Shown here: positions 11,946-23,900 of the stretch, piece after piece
Numbering within the stretch: the stretch's first letter is position 1
How the letters are laid out: each line of letters begins with the position of its first letter
Assembly: GCA_036346255.1 (NCBI GenBank)
Contig: CM070617.1
Coordinates: 27,207,080 to 27,271,079 of the forward strand
Source: Ampelocalamus luodianensis
Taxonomy: Eukaryota > Streptophyta > Magnoliopsida > Poales > Poaceae
Length of the DNA: 64,000 bases
Direction of reading: 5' to 3'
The notes under the pieces: model-generated
What the model was told of the DNA's origin: nothing
The model's database searches: none
The model's input: only the letters and a program-made list of their open reading frames with translations
Position numbers and translations under genes: made by a program

Positions 11946-13195
11946 AAAAGAAACTAAGGCCTGATGGTACTATTGAGAAGTACAAGGCAAGACTTGTGGC
12001 CAAGGGTTACACCCAGAAAGAGGGAGAAGATTTCTTTGATACCTATTCTCCTGTCGCCAGACTAACCACCATCAGAGTGCTCCTTGCGTTAGCATCTTCT
12101 TATGGTCTACATGTCCATCAAATGGATGTAAAGACAACTTTTCTTAATGGAGAGTTGGAGGAAGAAATCTATATGGATCAACCTGATGGTTTTGTGATTT
12201 CTGGACAGGAAAATAAGGTATGTAAATTATTGAAATCCTTATATGGTCTAAAGCAAGCACCTAAACAATGGCACGAGAAATTTGATAAAACCTTAACATC
12301 TGCTGGCTTTGTTGTGAATGAAGCTGATAAGTGTGTATATTATCATTATGGTGGGGGTCAAGGAGTGATCTTGTGCCTATATGTAGATGACATACTTATA
12401 TTTGAAACAAATACTGTTGTTATTGACGAGGTGAAATCTTTCTTATCTCGATGCTTTGATATGAAAGACTTAGGAGAGGCAGATGTCATTCTGAATATTA
12501 AATTAATCAAGAACGAGGATAGGATCACTTTGAGCCAATCCCATTATGCTGAAAAAATCTTAAGCCGTTTTGGCTATGAGAATTGTAAAATTTCTCCAAC
12601 ACCCTATAATGCAAGCATTAAGCTTCGAAAGAACCAAGGGTTAGGAAAAGATCAATTAAGATTTTCACAAATTATTGGATCACTTATGTATCTATCAGGT
12701 GCCACTAGACTTGACATATCATTTGCTGTGAGCAAATTAAGTCGATTTACTTCTAACCCAGGAGATGATCACTGGGAGGCACTTGAGAGAGTGTTGCGCT
12801 ATTTGAGAGGCACAACCTCATACGGAATTCACTATATTGGGCATCCTTCTGTATTAGAAGGATATAGTGATTCAAATTGGATCTCTGATGCAGATGAGAT
12901 CAAATCTACAAGTGGTTATGTCTTTACACTAGCAGGAGCTGCAGTTTCATGGAGGTCGTGTAAATGCACTATATTGACGAGGTCAACTATGGAAGCGTAA
13001 CTTGTAACACTAGACACAGCCATCATTGAGGCCGAATGGCTTAGAGAGCTTCGTTGGACTTGCCACGGTTGAGAAACCAATACCGCAATCCTAATGTCTT
13101 GTGATAATCAAACAAAGTTGATTAAGGTTACAAGTACTAAGGATAACATGAAGTCCTCCAAACATGTGAAGCGTGAGGCTTAAATCATAGAAAAT
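11946..13195 (+). pseudogene. copia reverse transcriptase and RNase H, nearly intact frame
   Basis: A long open frame runs from about 11950 to 13000. It contains KARLVAKGYTQ, the motif HQMDVKTTFLNGELEEEIYM, LYGLKQAPKQW and the catalytic YVDDILIF (YVDD codons at 12378-12389). The frame then enters RNase H (SDSNWISDADEIKSTSGY). A stop at 12998-13000 falls where copia elements read STxEAE, so a Glu codon has become TAA. The remaining C-terminal part to about 13195 is recognisable but disrupted. This is the best preserved part of the element. Confidence 0.9.
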
Positions 13196-13875
13196 TGAGG
13201 AACTCCGAGTGATTCATCGTGAATTATATACGCACCGAGAAAATCGCGCACCCTTTTACAAAGGGGCTAGTACTGAAGGTGATTTCCGTTGCGTCTATGG
13301 ACATGGGAATGAGGTCCATTGGAGTTACAACTCAACAGTAACCCATACCTTTTTGATCGGGGATCCCGTGACTTAGGCAATGGGAAAAACAAGTTGATGT
13401 TGCAACAAGAGAGTATATATTCATTGAATCCATGTCCTAATAGACAAATTACTCTCGACTGTATGGAAAGTTGGCATTAAGCCTTAATATATTCTGTTGT
13501 CCAAATGAGGAAAAATGTATTAGCCTGCAGGATACCTAGAAAGAATATACCTACTTGAGCCCAACTGTGAGGTCGTAGTTCACGAGAATAGGGCATTCTC
13601 TAGAAAGCTCATGAGCAGATAAGGGAGTATGACCAAATAATGCTCTGTTTAGGCGCGGTTCTTTGACAGCCTAGTATTAGTTGAGATTTCAAGTGAAATC
13701 TAATCACAAAAAGCTGTGAATTCAAGGCATGGTCCATTCATCAGTTGTGAGAAGATGAATCTTGTTATTCTAGGTGCAAGTTCAACCCGTACGGGACTTA
13801 CACTAAAAGACTGGTATATTAACAAAGATTTCAAAGACAATATCTTTGATATCATTTTTTCTTCTTGCTTTGGAA

Positions 13876-13887
13876 TTGGTGGGGGAT
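13876..13887 (+). other. Polypurine tract of the copia element
   Basis: TTGGTGGGGGAT directly precedes the TGTTGG start of the 3' LTR. This is the usual copia plus-strand priming site and fixes the LTR boundary. Confidence 0.8.
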
Positions 13888-14812
13888 TGTTGGAAATTGG
13901 TCCATATGACCGAGGCCCATTTTCTATAATTCCAAAGCATTTATGGTTTAGTACCATATTGCTAAGGCAAGGTGGAGGTGACCAACATATAAGGTGGGGT
14001 TCTTGCCACTCCTTAAAATATGTGACACATGGATGAGGGTGGCACGAGGAGGGCTTTGGCTAAACACACACACGCACGCACGCGCGCGCGCGCGTTCGCG
14101 TATTTTCGCGTGAAAAATCGCGCGACTTGCGACGCGCGACCGTGCGGTGACGTGGTGGCCATTTGGCAGACCAAGTCCACCTTATTTTTGTTGAACCATG
14201 CATCTCTCTCTCTGTTTGAATGAGATTCAAATGTTTGAATTTGAGGCTTTATTATGTGATGATGATGATGCTTACGATGGGTAAATGATCGTTAAGTGTC
14301 GATTACGATGGGTAAATAGTGTTTAATTTCTCGATTACGATCAGATCTCTCTATATATGCTCGAGACGCCCGAAGGTGTAGCGGTAGAAATATAGCCTCC
14401 ATTCCTTCTTCCTTCTAATATGTGTTGTTGTACTGCGCCGTCTGAACCTCGCCGACTCTTCTTCTCGGCGTGCACCGTGAAGAAGGGAAGAGGTATCTCC
14501 GAGCCGTTGCTGCCATGAAGACCTGCACGGGGGTGACAATAAGGTTTCTGGGCAGCGCATCTGCGCGACCGCTTGCTGCACTGCGACATCTACGTTTCTG
14601 CACTGTATCAAGTCTGCGCTGCTTCCTGGTCTTCATCAAACCCATCTGTAAGTCTATCGTGTGATTGATTGACTTGTTTACATCCTGTTTTTCATATATT
14701 GCGAAGTAAAATGAGTTGTCTGTTGTCAGTGCTGTTTTATGCATTATTAGTCTTTTGCAATATTTGTCTTTTAATAAAATCTGGAATTAAAATATTACCC
14801 TTATTTTTAACA
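13888..14812 (+). repeat. 3' LTR of the copia element
   Basis: This 925 bp copy pairs with 8454-9379. Differences from the 5' copy include a longer (CG)n run near 14080-14098, a shorter (TC)n tract and many scattered base changes, so the insertion is not recent. Confidence 0.9.
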
Positions 14813-16256
14813 ATATATATATTATTATCTTTTAATTGGTTGATACATTTTATATATTAAAAAAATATTATTTATGTAAAATTTAAGACTCTGTTATAGT
14901 AATGTACGGACAGGCGCCGGGCACGGAGGAAATTAAGAGGGGGAAGGGGGGAGCGGCGTGGCGCGGAGAGCGTTATCTATCCGCGCCGTGGGGTGTGCGA
15001 ATCGAATTGCGTCGTTCGTCAAGCTATAGTCTGGACGCGCACTGTCGCGCATAAGACGGATGGGACGGGTGAAACGACGTACGCCTGGGGCTGTGCGCGA
15101 GTCAGGGCCGGGTGGGTCCCGCGCGGGAGGCCGGAGCAGAGATGCCGTGTCGCGGTGATGGGAGCAGGTCGGGCCGTGGCGCACGTGGTGGGAAATGTAG
15201 GGGGCAGGAGACGCGGCCGACGGTTTTTGACCGGATCCGTGGCCTGCGCCGCGTCGGGCCAGTGGGTCGGGCCTACGTCGCTTGCAACGTCGGTCTTGGC
15301 TGTCTCCATTGTCCCGATAGCGGATGAAGATGCTCATCTTCTCCCGTGGCAAGGTTGGAATAACCTGGGCGCTTGCCGAATCACGTGTCGCCATAGCGTG
15401 ATTCGTCAGGTCGATTTCGTAGTCCACCATGTTACGAAAGCATGATCGATCTTTCAGATTGGTATCGTATGTAGCTAACCATATTTGATTCACGGCTTGG
15501 TTCATGCATGTAGAAATGAGTTAGTGATCTCTTTTCTTCACCCCACGACAGCAGTGACCTGCTTCTCTGTACCGTATAAAATTCTATGGAACGGAGTCAA
15601 CACGGATTACACCCAAATAGTTCATGCAATTTTTATGGTTAGAATTTGCTTCCTACGCGATTTCTACTCTTTTCTGATCAATGTTTGGAGTTCTTTTCTT
15701 ACATGGTTCCCTCTCCAATCTTGGTATATCAGTCCACGTAGATCACATCATGGTAACAATGCGCTTCTTGTTGTATTGACCCCTTTCAATAATAAATCTC
15801 AACCTTGTGATTGGATTATATCATTTAATAAACGATACTTTTGCGGTATCTCTACCTAAAAATGTCAACCGTTGATGTAAAGGGGGTTAGGAATAGATTA
15901 TGTTTTAAACTCGAATAATAACGTAGTAGATGATAGACCTAACCTTAACTAGTTACTCCCGCTTGTTCTAACATATTCATCGAGCCACATGTGATCTGCC
16001 GCGTTTGCACATCTCCACCGGACCTCCAACCCAGCCGCACTGCTCCCCTTCCTCTTCACCACCTCCACCCCAGCCACAAACCCTCAACTGACTCCCCTTC
16101 CCATCGTCTCTTCCATAATCAGATACATGAAAATCACCCCAAAGTCCTTCTACCCAATCTCATTCACACGATAACGCACGCAGAGGATTTGCTTTGGCGG
16201 TTTCCTTTTGTTAGGATTTGGTTAATCTTTACTTACTTGTTCGTTTTCTTTTGTCT
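14813..16256. other. Intergenic block with a GC-rich island, no gene recognised
   Basis: From about 14910 to 15400 the sequence is GC-rich and open in several frames on both strands. None of the translations shows a domain I know, and overlapping open frames are expected at this base composition. From 15500 to 16250 it is AT-rich with no clear structure. Confidence 0.4.
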
Positions 16257-16522
16257 GACCATTTGCTTCGAGGGTGTGGTAATTTGGTCGATGTCAAAAA
16301 CTTGTTATGTTTCTCGGTTTTCTTTTGAACCTTGTAGCCTGATTTCTATTAATAGAAATGTGGGAGAACCTTTTATATTTTAAAAAAAAAGATCATTTGC
16401 TTCGAGGGTGTGGCAATTTGGTCGATGTCAAAAACTTGTTATGTTTCTCGGTTGTCTTCTAACCTTGTAGCCTAGTTTTTATTAATAGAAATGTGGGAGA
16501 ACCTTTTATATATAAAAAAAAA
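16257..16522 (+). repeat. 134-bp tandem duplication ending in oligo(A), LINE-tail-like
   Basis: Two copies, 16257-16390 and 16391-16522, both begin GA(C/T)CATTTGCTTCGAGGG and end TGGGAGAACCTTTTATAT followed by a run of A. They differ by scattered substitutions and a small deletion. Each copy ends like the 3' terminus of a non-LTR retrotransposon. Either two 5'-truncated insertions landed head to tail or one was duplicated. Confidence 0.85.
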
Positions 16523-16699
16523 CTTCATTGTGTTTGCAAAAGCCGGTTACCGTAACAATTATATGTAAATGCTGGGGCAATTAAATATATCACGTTCAGT
16601 TACTTAGTTTGATAATTAGTTACCTAGTCTCCAAGAAGTAAAATACAATGAGGAATAAAAAAAAACCGTGGAGAATGACGACTCAGTTAATCAGTTACT

Positions 16700-17118
16700 T
16701 TTTTAGACTAAGGGAGCTCCATTAATAAGATTGAGCAAGGTTACAATCCCGAAGCAAGGCCTCGTTCATAAAGTTGGATATCTCACGCCACATACACAAA
16801 CTAAGATTACTAGAGGCTTTCTTTGCACACAAATGAGCGACGGTATTACATTCTCGCTTAACATAACAAAATGAAAAAATCGAGAAACTCCTACTAAGCT
16901 AAAGCTCCCTAATTTCTGCAAGAATCGGTGCCACTTCAGATCGTGTTTGCACCTACTCATTCCAAACATCGACAAGTTGTTTACTATCATATTCCAGAAT
17001 AATCTGTTGCACACCATCATGAAGTGCTAACTAGAGGCCGCCCTACACGCTAATGCTTCCATATGCAAAGCATTTAGCGCACGGGGCTTCCAGATGGCCT
17101 TAGCAGCAAGAAAACCGG
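16700..17118 (-). mobile_element. LINE fragment, RNase H part and 3' tail (minus strand)
   Basis: On the minus strand, in shifting frames, the peptides EALACRAA and QQIILEYDSKQLVDVW match the second half of the RNase H domain that ends many plant L1-type LINEs. The segment finishes with TTATTAATGGAGC and a short A run at about 16700. It is the continuation of the fragment at 19439-20470, separated from it by the solo LTR at 17124-19433. Confidence 0.7.
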
Positions 17119-17123
17119 CATGG

Positions 17124-19433
17124 TGTAACACCCCAGAACCAACATTACCCTGGGATATTACTTAACCACTCTACAGCTAGCCAATAATTTCATAAGAATA
17201 TAAAATTTCGGCAGCAACTCTAGGCAAGAAACAATAAGCGGAAGCATAAACCACTAAGGGAATAAAGATAACAGTAACAAGTTCAATAATTAAACAACCT
17301 CTAGCAGTTCAGTCCAAGTGTAGTCCACAAATGCATCAATAAATAATTCAACAGATCACTCGTGAATAGCTAGTCAATAGGCTAAATTCCTCTCAACTTT
17401 ATTACAGCATGAAACTATGAATTGAGTGCATTATTGTAGTGCCGCTCTACCCATCCCAGGAATGCTTAAGAATCACCTGAAAGGGGGAAAGAAACAACAA
17501 GAATGAGATAAAATCTCAGCAAGTAAGTTGCATAACAGGTTAATCAATTGACAAGCAAGCTACAACACAGGTTATAATATTGCATGACCACAACCACGAT
17601 CCACTATCTCATTCAATAAACCACATGGACTAGCATGAGTCCTGCCTCATAAGAATTCAACCATTGACAAAAGAATGCAGGTTCTCCATCCACAATGCTT
17701 AATGCAAATGCATGCCATGCTCCACTGCACTCTTACCCATCAAGGTAAGAGTGTGCATCGTACTACGGCAATGTACGATGCTGTACCGGTACGGTCGCGG
17801 CCATAAGCGGCGACATCCACAATGCAATGTAATGGTATGTTATGAATGATATGATAATTATACACCACATGTGTGACATCTCATAAGGGCACCAACAAGA
17901 TTAACTTGTACAACTACTACATAATCATTATGGAAGAAATACATCCATGATCCACATTCGCACATAAAACAACCCTTTCATGCCTACACACACGATAACC
18001 AATGTAAATCATTAAAATAATAAATACTGTCATCATCTCATATGTAAGTCAACCAACCATGGCATAACACTTCAAAATACGAAAATCATATGGATTGCAA
18101 GTAGTAAGAACAACCAATTACTCAGTAGTAACACTGCTACAATTACTTGCCTTCCACGATGTGACGCGTTAGCCGGCCAAGGCGATATTCCTAAACCCGA
18201 GGCTTCACCTCCTAAACAAGTAAAAATAAATTCAATAAGGTCATAATACACCCAGCGCTACTAATCGGCATTCTACAACGCTTACTTGACGACTCAAACG
18301 AGTTTACAAAGCTGAAACCGAAGACAACATTTCCTGCCGTAAACTGATTCTGGACAGCAGCACGGTAAAAGACATAACTCAAGATCTGGAAGTCAAAAAG
18401 GGGTAAATCCAATTTCTGTATATTCTTAACTGAATAATCTACAATACTCTAGTTGACACAATAAACCAATTCGGCCAAAATAATAGGCTACCCATTGTCT
18501 GAACATTCAGTACAGAAACTGTCTACACAAACGAACAGCAAAACTAAAATGGCCATAACTTTTAACAGGTAACTCCGAATTGATCGTTCTTTATCAATCT
18601 GAAAAGGTTATCGAATCACCTACAATAACCTAGAAGGGTGAACTTTCAGATTCTACCAAATTCCCTTTCATATTTTAGGAAATAACCAGGCAGATTATTC
18701 TCGTCAGATTTCTGGCAGCAGATACTAAATCGACCATAACTTTTGACTCAGACCTCGAATCGAGTGATCTTCGCGGCCACTGAAAGCTAACGAAATAACC
18801 CACATATCTCTAGGAGATGGAAACTTAAAATTCAGACTCTAAATACACGAAAATACTCACGCAAGGTTCTGGACAGAACTGCATCTTCTGCAGCCCAACA
18901 ATTAACCGACAATTCTAATCAAATTCGCATCTACTAAGGATCAAACAGCGGGAAAACATCTCGTTACCCTTGTAGAACCACTAGAAATCGCTGAACCAAA
19001 CCCCACGCAAATCTTCTTCTCCTTCTTCTCCTTCTTCTCCTTCTTCTCCTTCTTTTCTTCCTCTCCTTCTTCCTTCTTGCGCAATGGACAGCACCTTGGA
19101 TGAGGGAGGTGCAGGGGCAGCACCTTGGGAGAGGGAGTGCAAGGGGAAAGAGGATTCGCCAAAGAGGGAGGAAGGGGAGTAGGGCGGCTGCCAAGTGGGA
19201 GGAGGAAAGGGGAGAGGGGGGGGGCGGCTAGGGTTTGGGGAGGTGGCCCTCCCCTTGGCCGGCCACACTAGATGGGCCAAGGCCCAGCCCCAAAGGTAGC
19301 GGAAAAGCGCAGAAAGCCCTCTCACGTTGGATTTGACGAAAACTAAAAAAAAACCTTCCCCGATTAAATTATTCTCTACCGATTAATTTTAATTAATCCG
19401 TTTCTTGACTTCTCACACTTCTGGAATATTACA
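17124..19433 (-). mobile_element. Solo LTR (gypsy type), inserted in a LINE, target duplication CATGG
   Basis: The 2310 bp insert has TG...CA ends (TGTAACACCCC on the left, AATATTACA on the right). It is flanked by perfect 5 bp direct repeats CATGG at 17119-17123 and 19434-19438. Removing it rejoins a LINE RNase H frame. Orientation is judged minus because the minus strand begins TGTAATATTCCAG, carries the GC-rich promoter-like part and ends GGTTCTGGGGTGTTACA, as grass gypsy LTRs do. No polymerase sequence is present, so it looks like a solo LTR left by recombination. Confidence 0.8.
19013..19075 (+). repeat. Low-complexity TTCTTCTCC tract
   Basis: A roughly 9-bp CCTTCTTCT unit is repeated about five times and then degenerates. 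It lies inside the solo LTR and produces artificial Lys/Glu- or Arg-rich frames on the other strand. Confidence 0.85.
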
Positions 19434-19438
19434 CATGG

Positions 19439-20470
19439 TCATCCCGAATGACCATGCCGGTTGCTCCCTGATTATTGCTAGAGTAGAAGGTACCATCTGA
19501 GTTGCACTTGAGCCGTTGATTTGGAGGAGGCGACCACGAGGAGGGCGCCGAGTGCTGTTTCGGATCAGTTCTCTCATTAGCAACTTGGCATAAATCAAAA
19601 ACCATGTCTCTAGCCCAAAACACAGCTTGATGTGTCTGCATACCTTGTTCTCCATGCCGGCGTTTATTTTGCGTGTCCAGAACGTCCACATACCACAAAG
19701 AATAACCGTCGCATGTTCCTGCTGACAACACTGTTCTTGTAAGAGCTCATAGGCCCAAGAGAGGTAGTGAAGTTGAGGTAATTTAATACCCACCAGTTCC
19801 TTCCCTTAAGAGAAAACCATAATTGCTTTGCAACAATGCACTCGGCCAAAACATGAAAAATGGACTCTGAATCTGCACCACAAGCTTCACAGTGAGCAAA
19901 CTGGTCAATGTCTTCGGTGTAGAATTTGTCGCGCCGGTAGAAATTCATGCAAAACTCTACACCAAAAGACTAACTTTGGGAGGTACTTTTAGTTTCCACA
20001 CCTTTTTCCAGTAATCTTGATGATTCGAGGAACTGACAGCACACAACATCTGATTATTCCTACGGTCTTCAGACAACAACTTGTACGCCGATTTAACAGA
20101 ATAAACTCCATGACGTTCAGGTTGCCAAGCCCCAAAATCCTCATCAATGTGTCCCCAAGGAATCCAGAGAATTGCATCCGCATCAAGTGGATAAAACACA
20201 CTTCGGATTAAGTCCTCATTCCACATACCCCATCATCAATGAGATCTGCAACAAGATGGACAGAAGCATTACCTTGTGGAGTTGAAGGTCGCGGGTTAAA
20301 ATGGTCTGGGATCCAAGGACGCCAAATATTTGTGGTGGTCCCATCTCCAATTCTGCGTATCATTCCCCCTTCCGAGAAGCCTTGGTTGTATAAGTTCCAA
20401 CCGTTTCTGCGGCCTAGTAAGCTAGCTTCGTCTATAGATGCCTTGGTTAATTGTTTCGACTAAGTGGTTT
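19439..20470 (-). mobile_element. LINE fragment: end of reverse transcriptase, zf-RVT and start of RNase H
   Basis: In shifting minus-strand frames the order is IRRIGDGTTTNIWRPWIP, then GVYSVKSAYKLL, then the zinc-binding motif CEACGADSESIFHVLAEC, then KCNSDGTF and ATGMVIRDD. This is the C-terminal half of a plant L1-type LINE. The endonuclease and most of the reverse transcriptase are missing, consistent with 5' truncation near 20470. The protein is interrupted by stops and by the solo LTR on its 3' side. Confidence 0.82.
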
Positions 20471-20521
20471 TCGTCATCTAATAAACGGTTACCGTGACAC
20501 CCAGGCAACAAATCACGCTAA

Positions 20522-20817
20522 AGGTATCTCCAATAGTATATTTATTATCGTCTCTTAGCTATATCACGTCAACAAAATTCTACGTAGAGGAGAGAGCGGG
20601 AGAAGAGAGAGAACATGTCGTCTCTTCCTGAAGAGATGATCGTGTACACAAAACAAGACATGATACATTAATTTACTCTAGTTGACATGCAGGCCTGTTT
20701 TAAAAAAAATTATAAAATATAAGTGTTGGAGAGTATACTAGAGACTATCTATTGAAGATGTTGTCTATAACGTAACATATGTTAGAGACAAGATTGTCTC
20801 TAACTATTAGAGATGCC
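20522..20817. mobile_element. MITE, Tourist/PIF-Harbinger-like, TAA target duplication
   Basis: The left end reads AGGTATCTCCAATAG and the right end is the reverse complement of GGCATCTCTAATAG. TAA flanks it at 20519-20521 and 20818-20820. It is 296 bp, AT-rich, without coding capacity. The left end has one extra A before the inverted repeat. Confidence 0.65.
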
Positions 20818-20877
20818 TAATGCGAGGTCAGACTAATCACAGCATGTGTTACATCAGAAAGAAATTACAGTACTAGT

Positions 20878-20940
20878 AGTGATCAATAGTATCTATATTC
20901 TAAAAACGAGTGACCAATAGTATCTATATTCTAAAAACGA
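20878..20940 (+). repeat. Short tandem duplication (2 units)
   Basis: The string CAATAGTATCTATATTCTA followed by AAAACGA occurs twice, about 31 bp apart, with only the first bases differing. Confidence 0.85.
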
Positions 20941-23900
20941 TGCACCGTGAACACGCAACATGCATCATAGAATCATGCACAATAAAGTGTTCGGTTACGA
21001 CGAAGTTACTGCAACCAAAGCACACCGACAGGCATGGGGATAATGCAGGCACAGTTGCAACAAACAGAGACGCCGTGCAACCTCGCCGTAGCGGCCCGCT
21101 TTAAAAGAAACGGATCCATTAGAAAACAAACGAGCACACGTTCCCCATGGTGGGCACGGCGGCGTGACGCGGTGGGAGCCGCGTCCACGCTTTTTTCGGC
21201 TGCTGTTGGTTTGGTTGCGTGGGGTGGGCGACGAACGATATGTGGGCTCTCCGGTCAGCGCCATGCTTTCCGCCTATCGGCCATGTCGCTGCATGGTGGA
21301 CCCATTGCCTTCCAACGCGGTCAAGTTCCGCAAAAGGCGCCGACTCCCAGCTGCGGCACAAAAGGATTCTCTGTGCCGATTAATAGCTCAGGCAATGTTG
21401 TGTTGGGAACCTGTTGCGTGTTGGAGCGATCCGGTCGGTAGGATTCGTTAGTCGTTGCCGTGTTAGTTTGATCGAACGGCTCAAAGCCGTCTACTTCTGC
21501 TACTTCCTGTGAAGAGCTCTGCGATTTGGGGTGATCTGTGTGTGGAGTGTGAAGCATGGGATTGAGACGCTACGCACTCATCATCGTCAAACTTGGGACA
21601 GTGGGTCGTCACTGTAGAGGATCTGCCGTGTATTAGCCAGCGGCGAACACGTAGCCATCACCGAGATTTTCTGTGCTGGCATGCGTGCATGCATTTTTAT
21701 GTTCTGTTTGAGCACACGGTACACTTATTTACAAACAGGGAGCGACTACAAGAACAGAAATGTAGATGTGTTTGTAAAATACAGACCTAAATATTTGTTA
21801 CCATATAAAAAGAATAAAATACGTGTAACGATTGTTTCATATAAACATTTTATAGTGATACGGATTAATACACAAAGATGCATGCAAAAGAACTTCAAAT
21901 ACCCAATAAAAAAGCCACAAAACCCTATGGCACAAGGGATCAAATGACGCCTCCCATAAAGGGTGTCGGTAGCAGCCCCTTGCATGGTCCTGCGTGCGCG
22001 GCCACCAATAAATTCTCTCTCCCTCTCCTTCCCCCTCTCTCTCATCCCATACGCCTTGACAATTTCTCGCAGAAGCAGCGGAGAGAGAATGGGGTGTACT
22101 GGAGCCCACCACCACTTCACCAACCCGTACGTTTCATCCAGTGAGTAGCGGCTGCCGCGCTCTCGCTCGCCAAGCAGAAACGCCATTAATTTATGGCGTC
22201 ACGCCAAACGTGGCGTAGCGGCAGGACTCACGAGCCGCCCCGCAGCCCCCACCTACAATGACGCACACCCACGCCCACCGCAACCGCCTGTCCTGACAAG
22301 TAGCATCTCTCAAGGTGTCTTTTTCTTGGGGGTTGGTTTTGTGTGGTTTCATCTTTTGTTCATAGCTTGTTTGGTTCAAAAAAATTAGTGAAAAAAGGAA
22401 GGATAATTTAGGAGGTGAATGTTATAAAATCTCTTATTTGTTTCATAGAAACGAGAGTTTAGATGAGATGAGATTAAGAGTTTAAGGCTTCAACTTCCAC
22501 CGTTTGAAATCAAAGAGTGTGAATTAGGAAATAATTGCTTATTTATGAAAAGTGAATGCCTATCTATCTTTCATCACAACTTATCCTTAGATAACTTAAC
22601 AACTAGAAATGAATTCTCGACAATTCCTAGTCCTGTCGCCAAACATGGAGTTAGGAGTAAAAAGCAAAATTCTATGCCCAATCCCACGACAAACCCCTCT
22701 GAAATTCCCTTCCCTTCCCAATAGTTGCCAGATAAGCCAGGTGCAGGGCAAGGTACCACCAGTACACATATCCCAGTTCTAATTCATCAGAAAATATATT
22801 AAGACAAAACTAATTTAATTTTTTTTATGTTGTGTGTGAAACAGATAAACGAAACGGAAAAGAAAATCTCTTCCTGTCCCAAATGGCACGACCTACACGA
22901 CCCATAGCCCACGTGGGCCACGTCCCTGTGGCCTGATGAAAGCTCGGGGCACAATAGGCCACACCGCGTATGGGTGCACGAGAACACCCCTTTTCCTGTC
23001 CGCGTAGCTCCGCCATGCCATTCGTCGCTACTCCGCCCAGCTGGTACGAGCACTTGCATGAGATGGGTCCACACAAGGACTAGGCCCACCTGTCATCAAC
23101 GCCCATCGGTGCCCCTTCCGTGCACGCACGTCTCAGTCAATGCCACGCACGTCTCAGTCAATGCCCCCACTCTCCACCGCACCCTACCGCACTCGTCTAT
23201 GTCCACCAATACGTGCACCACTGCTTTTCTCCGCCCGCCCCATTCGAAATCCCGATATTGCCCTCTGGAGTGGGCTCCTTGCCATCTATTCCGTAAAACG
23301 GTACAATTACGCTATATAGGATACATGAATTTACAATGTCGTTTTTTGTAAATATAAATGCTTCACGTTTTTTCATACGCGCGTACAACACCCATGCTGC
23401 CCTCGGCCACCCGCCGCTTGCGCCTGCGTCCAATCGTGGCCCCGCATGCAACCGCCCACGAGCGTCTACCCCCGACTTGGACCAGCCCGCGTGCCTCCAC
23501 CTCTACATCTGTCTCTGACCGGTGTACGCGTTGCCTCCATCCTCCGACCGACCCGGGCGCCTCCGCTCCCTTGTCCAACTCCGATCGGCCCCGCACGCCT
23601 CCGCCCGACTCCGACTCCGACTAGCCCCGCGTGTCGACTCTGCCCACCCGCGCCACCAATGAGCGCCAGATTCCTCCGCCCCCGAGCGACCGCAAGTGCA
23701 TCGTACGCGGTACAATGATAAAATCATCGTGTATATAGCACGACTCTTTTACGAAAACTAAAGTAAATATCTTCTGTATAAACACGCACACCACATCGTA
23801 TAGTATTAAGCTAAACTTTTTATCAATACACTTGTTATATATTTTATGCTACTAGTGCAGAGGCCAATATATATTCCTTTCGAGTTTCGATTGGTAGAGT

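Larger units (their letters stand above)
8454..14812 (+). mobile_element. Complete but inactive Ty1/copia retrotransposon
   Basis: The two flanking LTRs start with TGTTGG at 8454 and 13888 and end CAACA or TAACA at 9379 and 14812. Flanks are ACATA on the left and ATATA on the right, a plausible 5 bp target duplication with one change. The internal order is gag with a zinc knuckle, protease, integrase, reverse transcriptase, RNase H, which is the copia order. The coding frame is broken several times, so the copy cannot move by itself. The element is about 6.36 kb. The reverse transcriptase style suggests the Tork/Tnt1-like group, but lineage assignment needs a tree. Confidence 0.92.

Noticed and set aside
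14933..15505. Frames of 150-190 codons on both strands
   Set aside because: Same reason: a GC-rich island with mutually overlapping open frames and no recognisable motif.
16539..20500. CGGTTACCGT(A/G)AC near 16543 and 20486 as a LINE target duplication
   Set aside because: The left copy lies well outside the LINE's A-rich end at about 16700, so the two would not flank the same element cleanly.
22089..22128. Possible first exon starting MGCTGAHHHFTNP before a GTACGT donor
   Set aside because: A start and a donor alone are not enough; no second exon or promoter could be identified.
22360..22760. Tourist-like start (GCTTGTTTGGTTC) suggesting another MITE
   Set aside because: No inverted partner or target duplication was found on the right.
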